Origin: Tardiphaga alba
GTDB lineage: Bacteria > Pseudomonadota > Alphaproteobacteria > Rhizobiales > Xanthobacteraceae
Direction: 5' to 3'
Assembly (NCBI RefSeq): GCF_018279705.1
Contig: NZ_CP036498.1
Coordinates: 2,435,001 to 2,499,000 of the forward strand
Length of the DNA: 64,000 bases
Below, piece by piece: positions 47,757-56,238 of the stretch (within the stretch, counting starts at the first letter, position 1; each line of letters opens with the position of its first letter). The notes under the pieces are model-generated. The model saw only the letters and a program-made list of their open reading frames with translations. It was not told the origin of the DNA and ran no database searches. The translations under genes and the position numbers were made by a program.

Positions 47757-48038
47757 TCAGGCGCCCTTGGCAGCAACCAGTTCGTCGATACGCGCGCTGA
47801 GGTTCTTCAGAACGAAATACTGTTCGGTGGTCGCCTTGCCGTCGTTGACTTCCTGGGTCCACTTCTCGAGCGGCAGTTTGATCCCGAACGCCTTGTCGAT
47901 GGCGAAGGCGATATCCAGGAAGTCGAGGCTGTCGATCCCGAGATCGTCGATGGCGTGGCTTTCCGGCGTGATCGTGTCGCGCGGGATGTCGCAGGTTTCC
48001 GCGATGATGGTAGCGACCTGATCGAATGTGGAGGACAT
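47757..48038 (-). CDS. acpXL: very-long-chain acyl carrier protein AcpXL
   Basis: A 93-residue acyl carrier protein. Ser37 in [18 protein letters not shown] takes the 4'-phosphopantetheine arm. It is longer than the housekeeping AcpP (about 78) and carries the [18 protein letters not shown] segment typical of AcpXL. The ATG at 48038 is used; upstream in-frame sequence is not conserved. As first gene of the operon it carries the growing very-long-chain hydroxy fatty acid. Confidence 0.93.
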   Translation of the reverse strand: MSSTFDQVATIIAETCDIPRDTITPESHAIDDLGIDSLDFLDIAFAIDKAFGIKLPLEKWTQEVNDGKATTEQYFVLKNLSARIDELVAAKGA

Positions 48039-48224
48039 TACTAAGCCTTTGATATATTGAAGATAAATTTCGTCCTGCGCGCGCAAAGGCCAAGCTTCGC
48101 ACCGGAAGGTCCGGTCCGCCGCAGGGAGTCGTTTGCCCGTATATCGGAGCAGGCGCGCCAGTTCAATGCAGTTGAGCAGTTGCTCACCAACGCGTTGTGG
48201 GCGGCGGAAAGGGCCTGGACGGGC

Positions 48225-48563
48225 CTAAATGTGCGGTGTGGCGATACGGGCGCAGTCCCGCCGGCCCATCAGCACGCAATCCTGGGTCTTCCGGAGGTCC
48301 GCAATCGTGATGGCCAGCCAGATACCGGCGCCAACCAGCAAGGCGGTGAAGGCGACAGCCGCGCTGTTGGCCAGCATCCGGTGCCGGAAGTCGTCCGGCT
48401 CGTTTGCGGACGCCGTATAGCGAGACAGATCGCCGGCCGGATTTAATGCCGTGCGGGATTCAGGCGCCGTCGGATGCTGGGGCAGTGTCTCCGACGTCCG
48501 CGGGACAAAGCGAAGCACGCGGTGCTCGTCATCTTCGCGAATGATCGGCTGCTGGGTCTTCAT
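48225..48563 (-). CDS. small single-pass membrane protein, unknown
   Basis: A 112-residue protein from the ATG at 48563. The N-terminal 65 residues are charged and probably cytoplasmic (KTQQPIIREDDEHRVLRFVPR). One membrane helix lies at about 67-88 (SAAVAFTALLVGAGIWLAI), then the short tail QDCVLMGRRDCARI, which recurs in proteins of Bradyrhizobium relatives. Two cysteines in the tail may form a disulfide outside. The function is unknown. Confidence 0.65.
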   Translation of the reverse strand: MKTQQPIIREDDEHRVLRFVPRTSETLPQHPTAPESRTALNPAGDLSRYTASANEPDDFRHRMLANSAAVAFTALLVGAGIWLAITIADLRKTQDCVLMGRRDCARIATPHI

Positions 48564-48735
48564 GATCCGTCGTCTGCGACATCGATGAATAACGATAGCA
48601 TGGTGAGGTGCCGCTGACTCAGTAAAAGCTGCATGGCGGGAATGCCGTGATCCCTTTGATGACGTGGAACTGATCGCGACGTGAGCAGCAGCCGTGTCAT
48701 GATCAGGCGGAAAATGCACGCTGACGGAGTGTCTC

Positions 48736-49362
48736 ATGTCGAATGTCCGCGAACCCATCCTGCAGCCTGTGCCGATCCTGTCGCTGCGCCCGACGCAGAT
48801 GACAGTGGGCATGCGCGAGGTGAAAGAGAAACGGAAGCGCTGGCGTGACCACAAGTCGAAGCGCAAACAGGCCGAACTGCTCGGCGAGCATATGATCCCG
48901 GTGGTGCTCGGTCCGGACAAACGACATTATGTCGTCGATCACCACCATCTCGCGCGTGCGCTGCATGATGAGGGCGTCAAGGATGTGCTCGTCACCGTGA
49001 TCGCCGATCTCACGATGGTGGATCAGAAGGCGTTCTGGAGCGTGCTCGACCATCGCCGCTGGGCCTATCCCTATGATGCCAAAGGGGAGCGGCGGCAATT
49101 CAAGGATATCCCGAAATCGGTCACCGGCCTGAAAGACGATCCGTTCCGCAGTCTGGCTGGCGAGATCCGCCGGGCCGGTGGCTATGCCAAGGACACCACG
49201 CCGTTCAGCGAATTCCTGTGGGCCGATCTGTTTCGGCGCCGGCTGTCGCGCAAGGATGTCGAAAGCGATTTCGCCAGTGCCGTCGAAAAGGCGCTGGCCC
49301 TCGCCAAGAGCAAGGATGCGATCTATTTGCCCGGCTGGTGCGGCCCGGCATCGGACGGCTGA
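48736..49362 (+). CDS. ParB-like nuclease-domain protein (ParBc_2)
   Basis: A 208-residue protein with the ParBc_2 domain. LSLRPTQMTVGMREVKEKR, GEHMIPVVLGPDKRHYVVDHHHLARALHDEG and VLVTVIADLTMVDQKAFWSVL follow the family. It is not the chromosome-partition ParB: no helix-turn-helix or C-terminal dimer domain is present. The role is unknown. Its 3' end overlaps the convergent mgtC-like gene by 40 bases. Confidence 0.8.
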   Translation: MSNVREPILQPVPILSLRPTQMTVGMREVKEKRKRWRDHKSKRKQAELLGEHMIPVVLGPDKRHYVVDHHHLARALHDEGVKDVLVTVIADLTMVDQKAFWSVLDHRRWAYPYDAKGERRQFKDIPKSVTGLKDDPFRSLAGEIRRAGGYAKDTTPFSEFLWADLFRRRLSRKDVESDFASAVEKALALAKSKDAIYLPGWCGPASDG

Positions 49363-49832
49363 GGCGCATCCATGGGCTCGGATGTCGGATCGCCCTTGCC
49401 GCCGAAGGCGCGGTGCAATGCGCGCTCGATCTTGCCGCCGAGCAGCAGCACCGCGAAGGTGATCGCAAGCGAGACGATCACCAGCCGCCAGTGCCCGGCG
49501 CCGCACATGATGCCGATGCAGGCGGTGAGCCAGACGCATGCTGCGCTGGTGAGGCCCCGAATGCGGAAATGCTTCTCGGCATGGAAGATCACGCCGGCGC
49601 CGAGAAAGCCGATGCCCGTGACAATGCCTTGCACGATCCGGCTGCCGGCATCGGTGAAGCCACCCTGATGCAGGGGATCGGCGAGCGTCGTCAGCATCGC
49701 TGTCGCAAGGCTGACGAGAGCGAGCGTGCGTACGCCCACGGGCTTGCCATGCAGATCGCGATTGAGACCGACGGCACCGCCGGCAAGGGCCGCGATGCCC
49801 AGGCGCAGGATGATCTCCGACCAGTCGAGCAC
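49323..49832 (-). CDS. MgtC/SapB-family membrane protein
   Basis: A 169-residue protein with an N-terminal MgtC domain of about four helices. RLGIAALAGGAVGLNRDLHGKPVGVRTLALVSL and GSRIVQGIVTGIGFLGAGVIF are signature segments. MgtC proteins modulate the F-ATPase and magnesium adaptation in pathogens. The role in this bacterium is unknown. It lies 14 bases downstream of herA on the same strand and could be co-transcribed. Confidence 0.88.
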   Translation of the reverse strand: MLDWSEIILRLGIAALAGGAVGLNRDLHGKPVGVRTLALVSLATAMLTTLADPLHQGGFTDAGSRIVQGIVTGIGFLGAGVIFHAEKHFRIRGLTSAACVWLTACIGIMCGAGHWRLVIVSLAITFAVLLLGGKIERALHRAFGGKGDPTSEPMDAPQPSDAGPHQPGK

Positions 49833-49845
49833 GATATGATCTCTG

Positions 49846-51606
49846 CTAGCGCAGCGGCTTCTTCAGCAGCGAGAAGCGATCGGGATCGAGGCCGAGCGAG
49901 GGCTGCAGCATCGGCGCGTCCATGGTGCGTGTCGGCGCCGCCAGTGGGCGTTCGATGAAGCCGGGATCGTTCGGTACGTCGCGGCTCGTGGTCGCGCCGC
50001 GCCAGCGCTCCAGCACGGCACCGACGAAATGCATGTCGTGGCCGGCGGCGACCGATGGCACCGTCGAGATCGCGGATTCCGAGCGCGGCAGCTGATGCGG
50101 CGGCACTTCCTTGAAGCGCAGACGCGTCGGCAGTGCGACGCCTTCGCCGAAGGCGAGCACTTCGCGGGTGCCGAGCGAGGGCACGAAAGAGAGCAGGTTG
50201 GCGGCCGCATCCGACACCGCCGAGCGCAGCAGCGCCTGGTCGCGGTCATTGGCCAGACGCATCGCGAACAACGTGTTGCACTGTGAAATGATGGTGGCGT
50301 CGAGTTCGGCGGGACGCTGGGTCACGAGGCCGAGATAGACGCCGTATTTGCGGCCTTCCTTGGCGATGCGCGACACCGCCTTGCGGGTCGGACCGAAGCC
50401 GATATTGCGGTCGGCGGAGGCGTAGCGATGCGCTTCCTCGCAGACGAACAGCAGCGGCGACACACCGTCGCTCCACAGGCCGAAATCGAACGCCATGCGG
50501 CACAGCACCGACACCACGGAATCCACGACTTCCGCGGGGAAGCCTGCGAGCTGCATGATGGTCATCGGCTTGCCATTGGCGGGCAGGCGGAACAGATGGC
50601 TGATCACTTCAGCCATGGTGTCGCCGCCGACATTGGCGTTGTCGAACATGAAGGCGTAGCGCGGATCGTTCTTCACGGCCTCGATGCGCGAGATCAGCTT
50701 GTGATACTGGATGCGCGATGAGCGGTTCTCCAGCTTGCCCATGCGCTCGTCGATCAGCGAGATCATATCGACCAGGCGATACGGGACCGGCGTGTCCACC
50801 GTATAGCCGATGGTCTTCGGATCGATGCGCTTGAGGCCGATACGGTCGGCATTCTGGTATTGCGTATAGACGCCCTTGGCGATCGGGATCACTTCCGAGA
50901 GAATTTCCAGCTCTTCGGGCACGCCGGGGCGGCCGGCGAACAGCACATCGACGATCTCTTCGAAATTGAACAGCCAGAACGGCAGTTTCAGATTTCGCGG
51001 ATTGAGCACCAGCGCCTTGTCGCCGAAGCAGCGCCCATATTCATTGTGCACATCGAGCAGGAAAATGCGCAGGTTCGGCCGTGCGCGCAGGATCTCGTTG
51101 AGCAGCAGCGAAACACCCGACGACTTGCCGACGCCGGTCGAACCGAGCACGGCGAAATGCTTGCTCAGCATTTCCTCGACATCGACATAGGCGATCACCG
51201 AGCGATCCTGCTGCAGCGTGCCGACATTGATCTGGTCAGAACCGGACGGCGCATAGACGGTGCGCAGCTCGTTCTGGGTGATCAGATCGACGGTGTCGCC
51301 GATGGTCGGATAATTGGTGACGCCGCGCTGGAATTTGGGGTGTTCCGGCGTGCCGATGATCTCGCCGAGCAGGTCCACCGATGCGCTCGCCACATAATGC
51401 TCCGAGCTCTGCATGTTCTCGGACGAGACTTCGGTGATCATGGCAATGATCGTCGAGCTGGCGCAGCGAATGCTGACGAAACGGCCGACGGTGCCGCGCA
51501 TCTCCGATGGGCTCATCGGATTGACGGCAAGAAGGCCGACGCGCGCCAGCGAACCGCGCACGGAGATGATGCGCCCGAACGACGCTGTTGAAGTCAGATG
51601 GTTCAT
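49846..51606 (-). CDS. HerA-type ATPase (DUF87)
   Basis: A 586-residue hexameric DNA-translocase-type ATPase. The N-terminal HAS-barrel (about 8-140) has GRIISVRGSLARVGLL. Walker A GSTGVGKS is at 155-162, Walker B in LLFVCEEAHRY (about 415-425), and arginine-finger RIAKEGRKYGVYLGLVTQRP follows. The ATG at 51606 is chosen; upstream frame is unlike the family. HerA usually pairs with NurA in DNA end resection. No NurA gene adjoins, so this is an orphan of the bacterial type. Confidence 0.88.
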   Translation of the reverse strand: MNHLTSTASFGRIISVRGSLARVGLLAVNPMSPSEMRGTVGRFVSIRCASSTIIAMITEVSSENMQSSEHYVASASVDLLGEIIGTPEHPKFQRGVTNYPTIGDTVDLITQNELRTVYAPSGSDQINVGTLQQDRSVIAYVDVEEMLSKHFAVLGSTGVGKSSGVSLLLNEILRARPNLRIFLLDVHNEYGRCFGDKALVLNPRNLKLPFWLFNFEEIVDVLFAGRPGVPEELEILSEVIPIAKGVYTQYQNADRIGLKRIDPKTIGYTVDTPVPYRLVDMISLIDERMGKLENRSSRIQYHKLISRIEAVKNDPRYAFMFDNANVGGDTMAEVISHLFRLPANGKPMTIMQLAGFPAEVVDSVVSVLCRMAFDFGLWSDGVSPLLFVCEEAHRYASADRNIGFGPTRKAVSRIAKEGRKYGVYLGLVTQRPAELDATIISQCNTLFAMRLANDRDQALLRSAVSDAAANLLSFVPSLGTREVLAFGEGVALPTRLRFKEVPPHQLPRSESAISTVPSVAAGHDMHFVGAVLERWRGATTSRDVPNDPGFIERPLAAPTRTMDAPMLQPSLGLDPDRFSLLKKPLR

Positions 51607-51954
51607 TGACGAATTCGCATTCTGCGCCCCGATTTTGGGCAGACTATGGGGCACAGGCGCTGGAGAAACTGTTAAGGCGCGCTGACGAAGCCTGCGACCG
51701 AAAGGGCAGGTGGTTGCATCCGGTTGCCATTCGGCGGGAATCGCGGTTCCAGCATACCGGTTGTTCGCCTGGTGGTTGCGTGCATTCACCAAGCCTTAAC
51801 CGCTTCGCCAGTTGCCACGAGGTAGCGCACCCAAGACCAGCGGACAGAAAAGCTCGTGCGCGGCGATCGACCTTGCCGTAACGCTTCAACGATCACTGGG
51901 TGATCGGTGTTTCTATCTAAATTTATGATTTTTCGACGTTTTTCCTGCCTGAAC
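51607..51954. other. intergenic region between herA and tRNA-Gln
   Basis: These 348 bases should carry the herA promoter (reverse strand) and the trailer of the tRNA-Gln transcript. I see no convincing gene, hairpin terminator or repeat. A T-rich stretch at 51910-51945 lies beyond the tRNA 3' end. Confidence 0.4.
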
Positions 51955-52028
51955 TGGCTGGGGAACCTGGATTCGAACCAAGACAAACAGAGTCAGAGTC
52001 TGTTGTGCTACCGTTACACCATTCCCCA
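51955..52028 (-). tRNA. tRNA-Gln (anticodon CUG)
   Basis: On the reverse strand the acceptor TGGGGAA (52028-52022) pairs with TTCCCCA (51965-51959), followed by the discriminator G and an encoded CCA. The anticodon stem-loop is AACAGA-CTCTGAC-TCTGTT, giving anticodon CTG, which reads CAG codons. The T-loop GGTTCGAATCC and D-loop (TGTAACGGTAGCA) are standard. Confidence 0.95.
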
Positions 52029-52778
52029 AGCGATCCAGAGCTGCTGTCGAAGCGCCGTCTGGAATCGGTCGGACGAGAACGTCATCTCGTTGCGCGCCTT
52101 CTAGCCCGTCCTCAGGACAAAGCGCAAGGGCTTCGCTGACGATGACGGTGTGTTTGAACGGTGGAGACTCCGCTGGGGAAAACGCTGCACGCGGGACGTT
52201 GAGACTTTTTTCTTTGGACAGCCCACCAATGTCCCGCGTGAAACAGCTGAGGCACGATACGCTCGTTGGTCCGGGCGGCATCGTTCGCATGCGATCCACA
52301 CGTGATGCTCCCTGCATCGGTGTCCTTCTTTTGCCCTCAGCCTGTGAGACGCGCGGGCGACGGAAGCAGGCTGAAAGTGCTGAATTATTCACGCTGATGA
52401 ATTGCGTTGTCCACACGAGTCGTCGTCGACAAGGACGTTCTGACAATCCGTGCGTTTAATCTTCGAGCGAAGATCTCATTTGATGTGTGGCAGATGGTCG
52501 CCTGTGCTGCGGCTCTCGCGCGCAGCTTGGGGGTGTAGAGATGTCGAAGCGTCGCATGATTGGCGTCGTGCGCGATGATGGATTTCGTTCTACGGGAGAA
52601 GTGTTTCCGGAGATATCGAACAATATCGATCGACACTTGAACGCGGGTTCCGCCGCAATGTGTAGATGCAATGCTCCAAAGCGCTCTCTCGCTATCGTAA
52701 AACGATTCTAAACGCGCTTTGTTGTCCGCGCAGCTTCACCTTCCTAGTCAGTCGCCTCTGATTCACTGAGGGGCGTTC
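52029..52778. other. 750-base region between tRNA-Gln and the siderophore receptor
   Basis: The tRNA-Gln promoter (reverse) and the receptor-operon promoter (forward) must lie here. Open frames of 60-105 codons exist on both strands but lack protein-like composition or ribosome sites, and I recognise none of them. The only element I can name is an ICE-like site at 52696-52712. Base composition is mixed, with AT-rich patches near 52600-52710. A small RNA cannot be excluded. Confidence 0.45.
52696..52712. promoter_or_regulatory. ICE-like (Irr-binding) candidate upstream of the siderophore operon
   Basis: CGTAAAA-CGA-TTCTAAA matches the ICE consensus TTTAGAA-N3-TTCTAAA fully in the right half and at four of seven positions in the left. 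It is about 66 bases upstream of the receptor GTG, a position suited to iron control. Confidence 0.35.
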
Positions 52779-55094
52779 GTGACCTACTTCAAGACCTGTA
52801 AGAGCCGTTTGTATGCTGGCGTGGCGACTGGCGTTGTCACGCTGTGCCTGAGCGGCGTGAGTTCCTCCGAAGCCGATGCGCAGACCGCGTCGTCGCAAAC
52901 GTTGCCGCCGATCGCGGTCGATGCACCTCAGCAGCGCGCACGCACATCGACCGTGCGCACGCGTACCGCGCCTCAGCGCGTCACCCGCGTGGCGCCGCGT
53001 CAGCAGACCGAACAGCCGGTTGCACCGACCACCACGATGGGAACCACGCGCACGATCGGCACGCCGGCGCCCGCTTATGCCGGTGGCCAGGTCGCGACCG
53101 GCGGCACGCTGGGCCTGCTCGGTAGCACGAGCGTGATGAACACGCCGTTCAGCACGGTGAACTACACATCGGAGCTGATCGAGAACCAGCAGGGGCGTAC
53201 TGCAGCCGATACGCTGATCAATGACGCATCCGTACGTACGACGACGGGCGGCAACGGTTTCGACGACACGTTCCAGATTCGCGGCTTCCAGGTTGGTTCG
53301 GGCGATGTCGGTCTCAACGGCCTTTACGGACTGGTATCCTCCAGCCGCGTGCCCTCGCAGATCATCGAGCGGATCGAACTGCTCAAGGGGCCGGGCGCCT
53401 TGATCAACGGCATGGCCCCCGGCAGCAGCGTCGGCGGCGGCATCAACATCGCGACCAAGCGTGCCGGCGAAGTGCCGTTCTCGCGCCTGACGCCGTTCTT
53501 CATGAGCGCCGGCAATTACGGTATGCATCTGGAGACGAGCCAGCGCTTCGGCGCGAACAAGGAGTGGGGTGTCCGCTTCAACGGCGTCGGCCGCAACGGC
53601 GAAGCCTCGGTGGATGGCGGCAACTGGCGCGCCGGCCTCGGCGCATTGTCGCTCGATTATCGTGGCGAACGTTTCCGCTGGACGCTGGATGCGATTTCGC
53701 AGAACGACGATACGAAGAACTTCCGTCCGCAGATGACCGTCCAGGCAACCGTGCCGTTCATTCCGGCGCCGCCGGATGCGCGCAGCAACTGGTATCCGGG
53801 CACGATGCTGACGCAGCGTGACAACACGATCGCATCGAGCTTCGAATACGATCTGGCCGACGCCGTGACGGCCTATGCCGGGATCGGCTATCGCGAGGGC
53901 AAGAACGAACAGATCTTCCCGGATTCGCGCGTGGGTGGCCCCACCGGCATGGATGCGCTCGGCAATTTCCGGGTCGGCAATGGCTACTACGATTCCTATA
54001 GCAAGACGCTGAGCGGCAATGTCGGTCTGCGGTCGCGCTTCAATACGGGCTTCATCGGCCATTCGGTCAATGTCGGCTTCAGTGGCTTCCAGCAGGAGAA
54101 TGGCAACTCCTCGTCGGTCAATCCTGCAGCCCAGGCCATCTCGTCGAATATCTACAACCCGCTGCCGCTGCCGATGATCACCGTCCCGCGTCTGACGCCA
54201 GGAAAGGCCAGCGACATCACGCGCACGAGCGTGGCCATCGCGGACACCATGTCCTTCCTGAATGACATGTTCCTGGTGACCGTCGGCGTGCGCCATCAGA
54301 TGGTGAAGCAGGACGCGTTCAATCCGGTCTCTGGTGTCCCGGGGGCGAGCTACGATTCCGGTGCAACGACGCCGCTTGCCGGTGTCGTGTTCAAGCCATG
54401 GCACAACGTGTCGCTCTATGCGAACTACGCTGAAGGCCTGAGCCAGGGGCAGGTCGTCCCCGGTGGCGCGCCCAACAACTACACCAATGCGGGTGCCGTG
54501 CTCGCGCCCTTCAAGTCGAAGCAGCAGGAAGCCGGCGTCAAGGTCGATTGGGGCACCATCACGACAACGGCTGCGGTGTTCCAGATCACACGCCCGGCGA
54601 CGCAGACGACCCCGGCTGGCGAACTCTCCTATAACGGCGAGCAGCGCAACCGTGGTCTCGAGCTGAACGCTTACGGCCTGGTGATGCCCGGCCTGCGCGG
54701 CCTGGTCAGCGCGACTTTCCTGAAGCCTGAACTGACCAATCCGACCAATCCGCTGGAGCGCGGCAATGATGCGGCCGGCGTGCCGGACAAGACGTTCTCG
54801 GCGGGCCTCGATTGGGACACGCCGTGGGTCTATGGTCTCTCGCTCAACGGGCGCGTGATCTATACCGGCCAGTCCTATCTCACCAGCGCCAACCTGCCGA
54901 ACCAGCGCTTCTCGGACTGGACCCGCCTGGATATCGGTGCGCGCTACACGACGACGGCGATCACCGGCAAGCCAGTCACGATCCGCGCGAATATCGAGAA
55001 CGTCACCGGCGAGAATTACTGGCTGACCACCGGCAACTTCGTCACGGTCGGTTCGCCGCGCACTTATGTCGTGTCGGCAGCATTCGATTTCTGA
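52779..55094 (+). CDS. TonB-dependent siderophore receptor
   Basis: A 771-residue outer-membrane receptor of the FhuA/FpvA type, starting at a GTG after GAGGGGCG. The signal peptide runs to about 35. A Pro/Thr/Arg/Gln-rich linker (about 37-95) precedes the plug domain (about 115-225: LIENQQGRTAADTLINDASVR, FQIRGF, IERIELLKGPGALING). The 22-stranded barrel occupies the rest and ends in AAFDF with the terminal Phe. No STN signalling domain is present and no sigma/anti-sigma pair adjoins, so it is not of the transducer type. The ligand is an Fe-siderophore, identity unknown. It is the first gene of a five-gene iron operon. Confidence 0.92.
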   Translation: MTYFKTCKSRLYAGVATGVVTLCLSGVSSSEADAQTASSQTLPPIAVDAPQQRARTSTVRTRTAPQRVTRVAPRQQTEQPVAPTTTMGTTRTIGTPAPAYAGGQVATGGTLGLLGSTSVMNTPFSTVNYTSELIENQQGRTAADTLINDASVRTTTGGNGFDDTFQIRGFQVGSGDVGLNGLYGLVSSSRVPSQIIERIELLKGPGALINGMAPGSSVGGGINIATKRAGEVPFSRLTPFFMSAGNYGMHLETSQRFGANKEWGVRFNGVGRNGEASVDGGNWRAGLGALSLDYRGERFRWTLDAISQNDDTKNFRPQMTVQATVPFIPAPPDARSNWYPGTMLTQRDNTIASSFEYDLADAVTAYAGIGYREGKNEQIFPDSRVGGPTGMDALGNFRVGNGYYDSYSKTLSGNVGLRSRFNTGFIGHSVNVGFSGFQQENGNSSSVNPAAQAISSNIYNPLPLPMITVPRLTPGKASDITRTSVAIADTMSFLNDMFLVTVGVRHQMVKQDAFNPVSGVPGASYDSGATTPLAGVVFKPWHNVSLYANYAEGLSQGQVVPGGAPNNYTNAGAVLAPFKSKQQEAGVKVDWGTITTTAAVFQITRPATQTTPAGELSYNGEQRNRGLELNAYGLVMPGLRGLVSATFLKPELTNPTNPLERGNDAAGVPDKTFSAGLDWDTPWVYGLSLNGRVIYTGQSYLTSANLPNQRFSDWTRLDIGARYTTTAITGKPVTIRANIENVTGENYWLTTGNFVTVGSPRTYVVSAAFDF

Positions 55095-55229
55095 TCGTCT
55101 GCAGCCATGAGCGGGACGCGCCGGCAATCGGACGCGCCCCGATCATGTCACGTTCACATCCGCCGGGGCCGCATGCGGTCCCGGCGCTTGTTGTTTCTGC
55201 CTGATCCATTGTTTCCAGAGGTCTCCATC

Positions 55230-55958
55230 ATGATGAAGCTGTCCATTTCCGCCGTTGCTTTGCTCGCGACTGTCGCGTCCGCGCAGGCGCATCAGATCTG
55301 GATCGAGCAGGCCGAGGGGCAGAACGCGATCATTCGCTTCGGCGAATTCGGTGAGAATCTGCGCGAGGCATCGCCGGGTCTGCTCGACAAGTTCGGCAAG
55401 CCGACGGGTACGCTGATTTCCGCCAAGGGCGAACAGAAGTCGGATGCGACGAAGACCGCAAATGGCTTCACGCTGCCGTTCAAGGCTGCATCCGGTGACG
55501 GTATCGTCGCTGAGGATGCCAGCTATCCGCTCTATACGTGGAAGCAGCAGGGCAAGGACACCACCAACTGGTTCTATCCGGCAGCACGCCTCATCACTGG
55601 CTTCGCCGAACAGAAGCCGAAGCTGATCCTCGATCTCGTGCCGACCGGCCGTGATGGCGAGTTCAAGCTGTTCTTCAAGGAACAGCCCAAGGCCAAGACC
55701 AAGGTGACGCTGGTGACGGAGTCCGGCTGGTCGAAGGAAGCGACCACCGACGAGCAGGGCCTCGTGAAGTTCGACATGCCCTGGAAGGGGACATATGTGG
55801 CCGAAGTCAGCTTCACCGACCGTACTGCGGGCGAACGCGCTGGTGCCAATGGTGCAGAGAAGTATGACGGCGTGAGCTATGCGACCGCCGTGACTTACGT
55901 GAACGCCAGCGGCCTTGCGCCCATTCCTGCAGGCCCGGCGGCCACACCGGGCAAATGA
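55230..55958 (+). CDS. DUF4198 periplasmic protein (iron/cobalt-uptake associated)
   Basis: A 242-residue exported protein from the ATG at 55230, with a signal peptide ending at ASAQA (about 19) and the mature start HQIWIEQAEGQ. The His-x-x-Trp start and the later beta-sandwich (PLYTWKQQGKDTTNWFYPAARL, TLVTESGWSKEATTDEQGLVKF, TYVAEVSFTD) are DUF4198. Family members accompany metal-uptake genes and may bind a metal or siderophore. It overlaps the next gene by four bases. Confidence 0.85.
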   Translation: MMKLSISAVALLATVASAQAHQIWIEQAEGQNAIIRFGEFGENLREASPGLLDKFGKPTGTLISAKGEQKSDATKTANGFTLPFKAASGDGIVAEDASYPLYTWKQQGKDTTNWFYPAARLITGFAEQKPKLILDLVPTGRDGEFKLFFKEQPKAKTKVTLVTESGWSKEATTDEQGLVKFDMPWKGTYVAEVSFTDRTAGERAGANGAEKYDGVSYATAVTYVNASGLAPIPAGPAATPGK

Positions 55959-56236
55959 ACGCGTTCGTCAACCGGGTCTGCGCAACGGGGCCGCTCATCT
56001 CGCGCATCGTCGCTGCGTTGTTCGGCGGCTATGCGATTGCCGCGCTTGCCAGCGTCGCCGTGCTTGCTTTGCCCATGAGCAAGCCTCAGGCGGTGCTCAC
56101 CGGCATGTTGACGAGCTTTGCGATTTATGCGGGGGCGGTGATCTGGGTGTTTGCCGTGCGCAGTGCGCTGAAGGCGTGGATCGGTTTGATCGTGGTGGCA
56201 GTGCCGCTCGCGCTGGCGGCGTGGCCGGTGTCGTGA
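55955..56236 (+). CDS. DUF3649 small membrane protein
   Basis: A 93-residue protein with three hydrophobic segments (about 14-42, 47-70, 74-92). The start ATG overlaps the DUF4198 stop (ATGA), showing tight coupling. RIVAALFGGYAIAALASVAVLALP and SFAIYAGAVIWVFA are DUF3649 features. Proteins of this family occur beside PepSY and DUF3325 genes in siderophore-receptor operons; their role is unknown. Confidence 0.85.
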   Translation: MNAFVNRVCATGPLISRIVAALFGGYAIAALASVAVLALPMSKPQAVLTGMLTSFAIYAGAVIWVFAVRSALKAWIGLIVVAVPLALAAWPVS

Positions 56237-56238
56237 GG

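Noticed and set aside
51955..52028. tRNA-Gln as an integration site of an island
   Set aside because: No integrase, no direct repeat of the tRNA 3' end and no foreign gene block is visible on either side.
52142..52459. 105-codon frame in the gap before the siderophore receptor
   Set aside because: No family, no ribosome site, and composition unlike coding DNA.
52692..55127. 811-codon frame antisense to the TonB receptor
   Set aside because: No domain, Arg/His/Asp-rich, and the forward frame is a complete receptor with signal peptide and terminal Phe.
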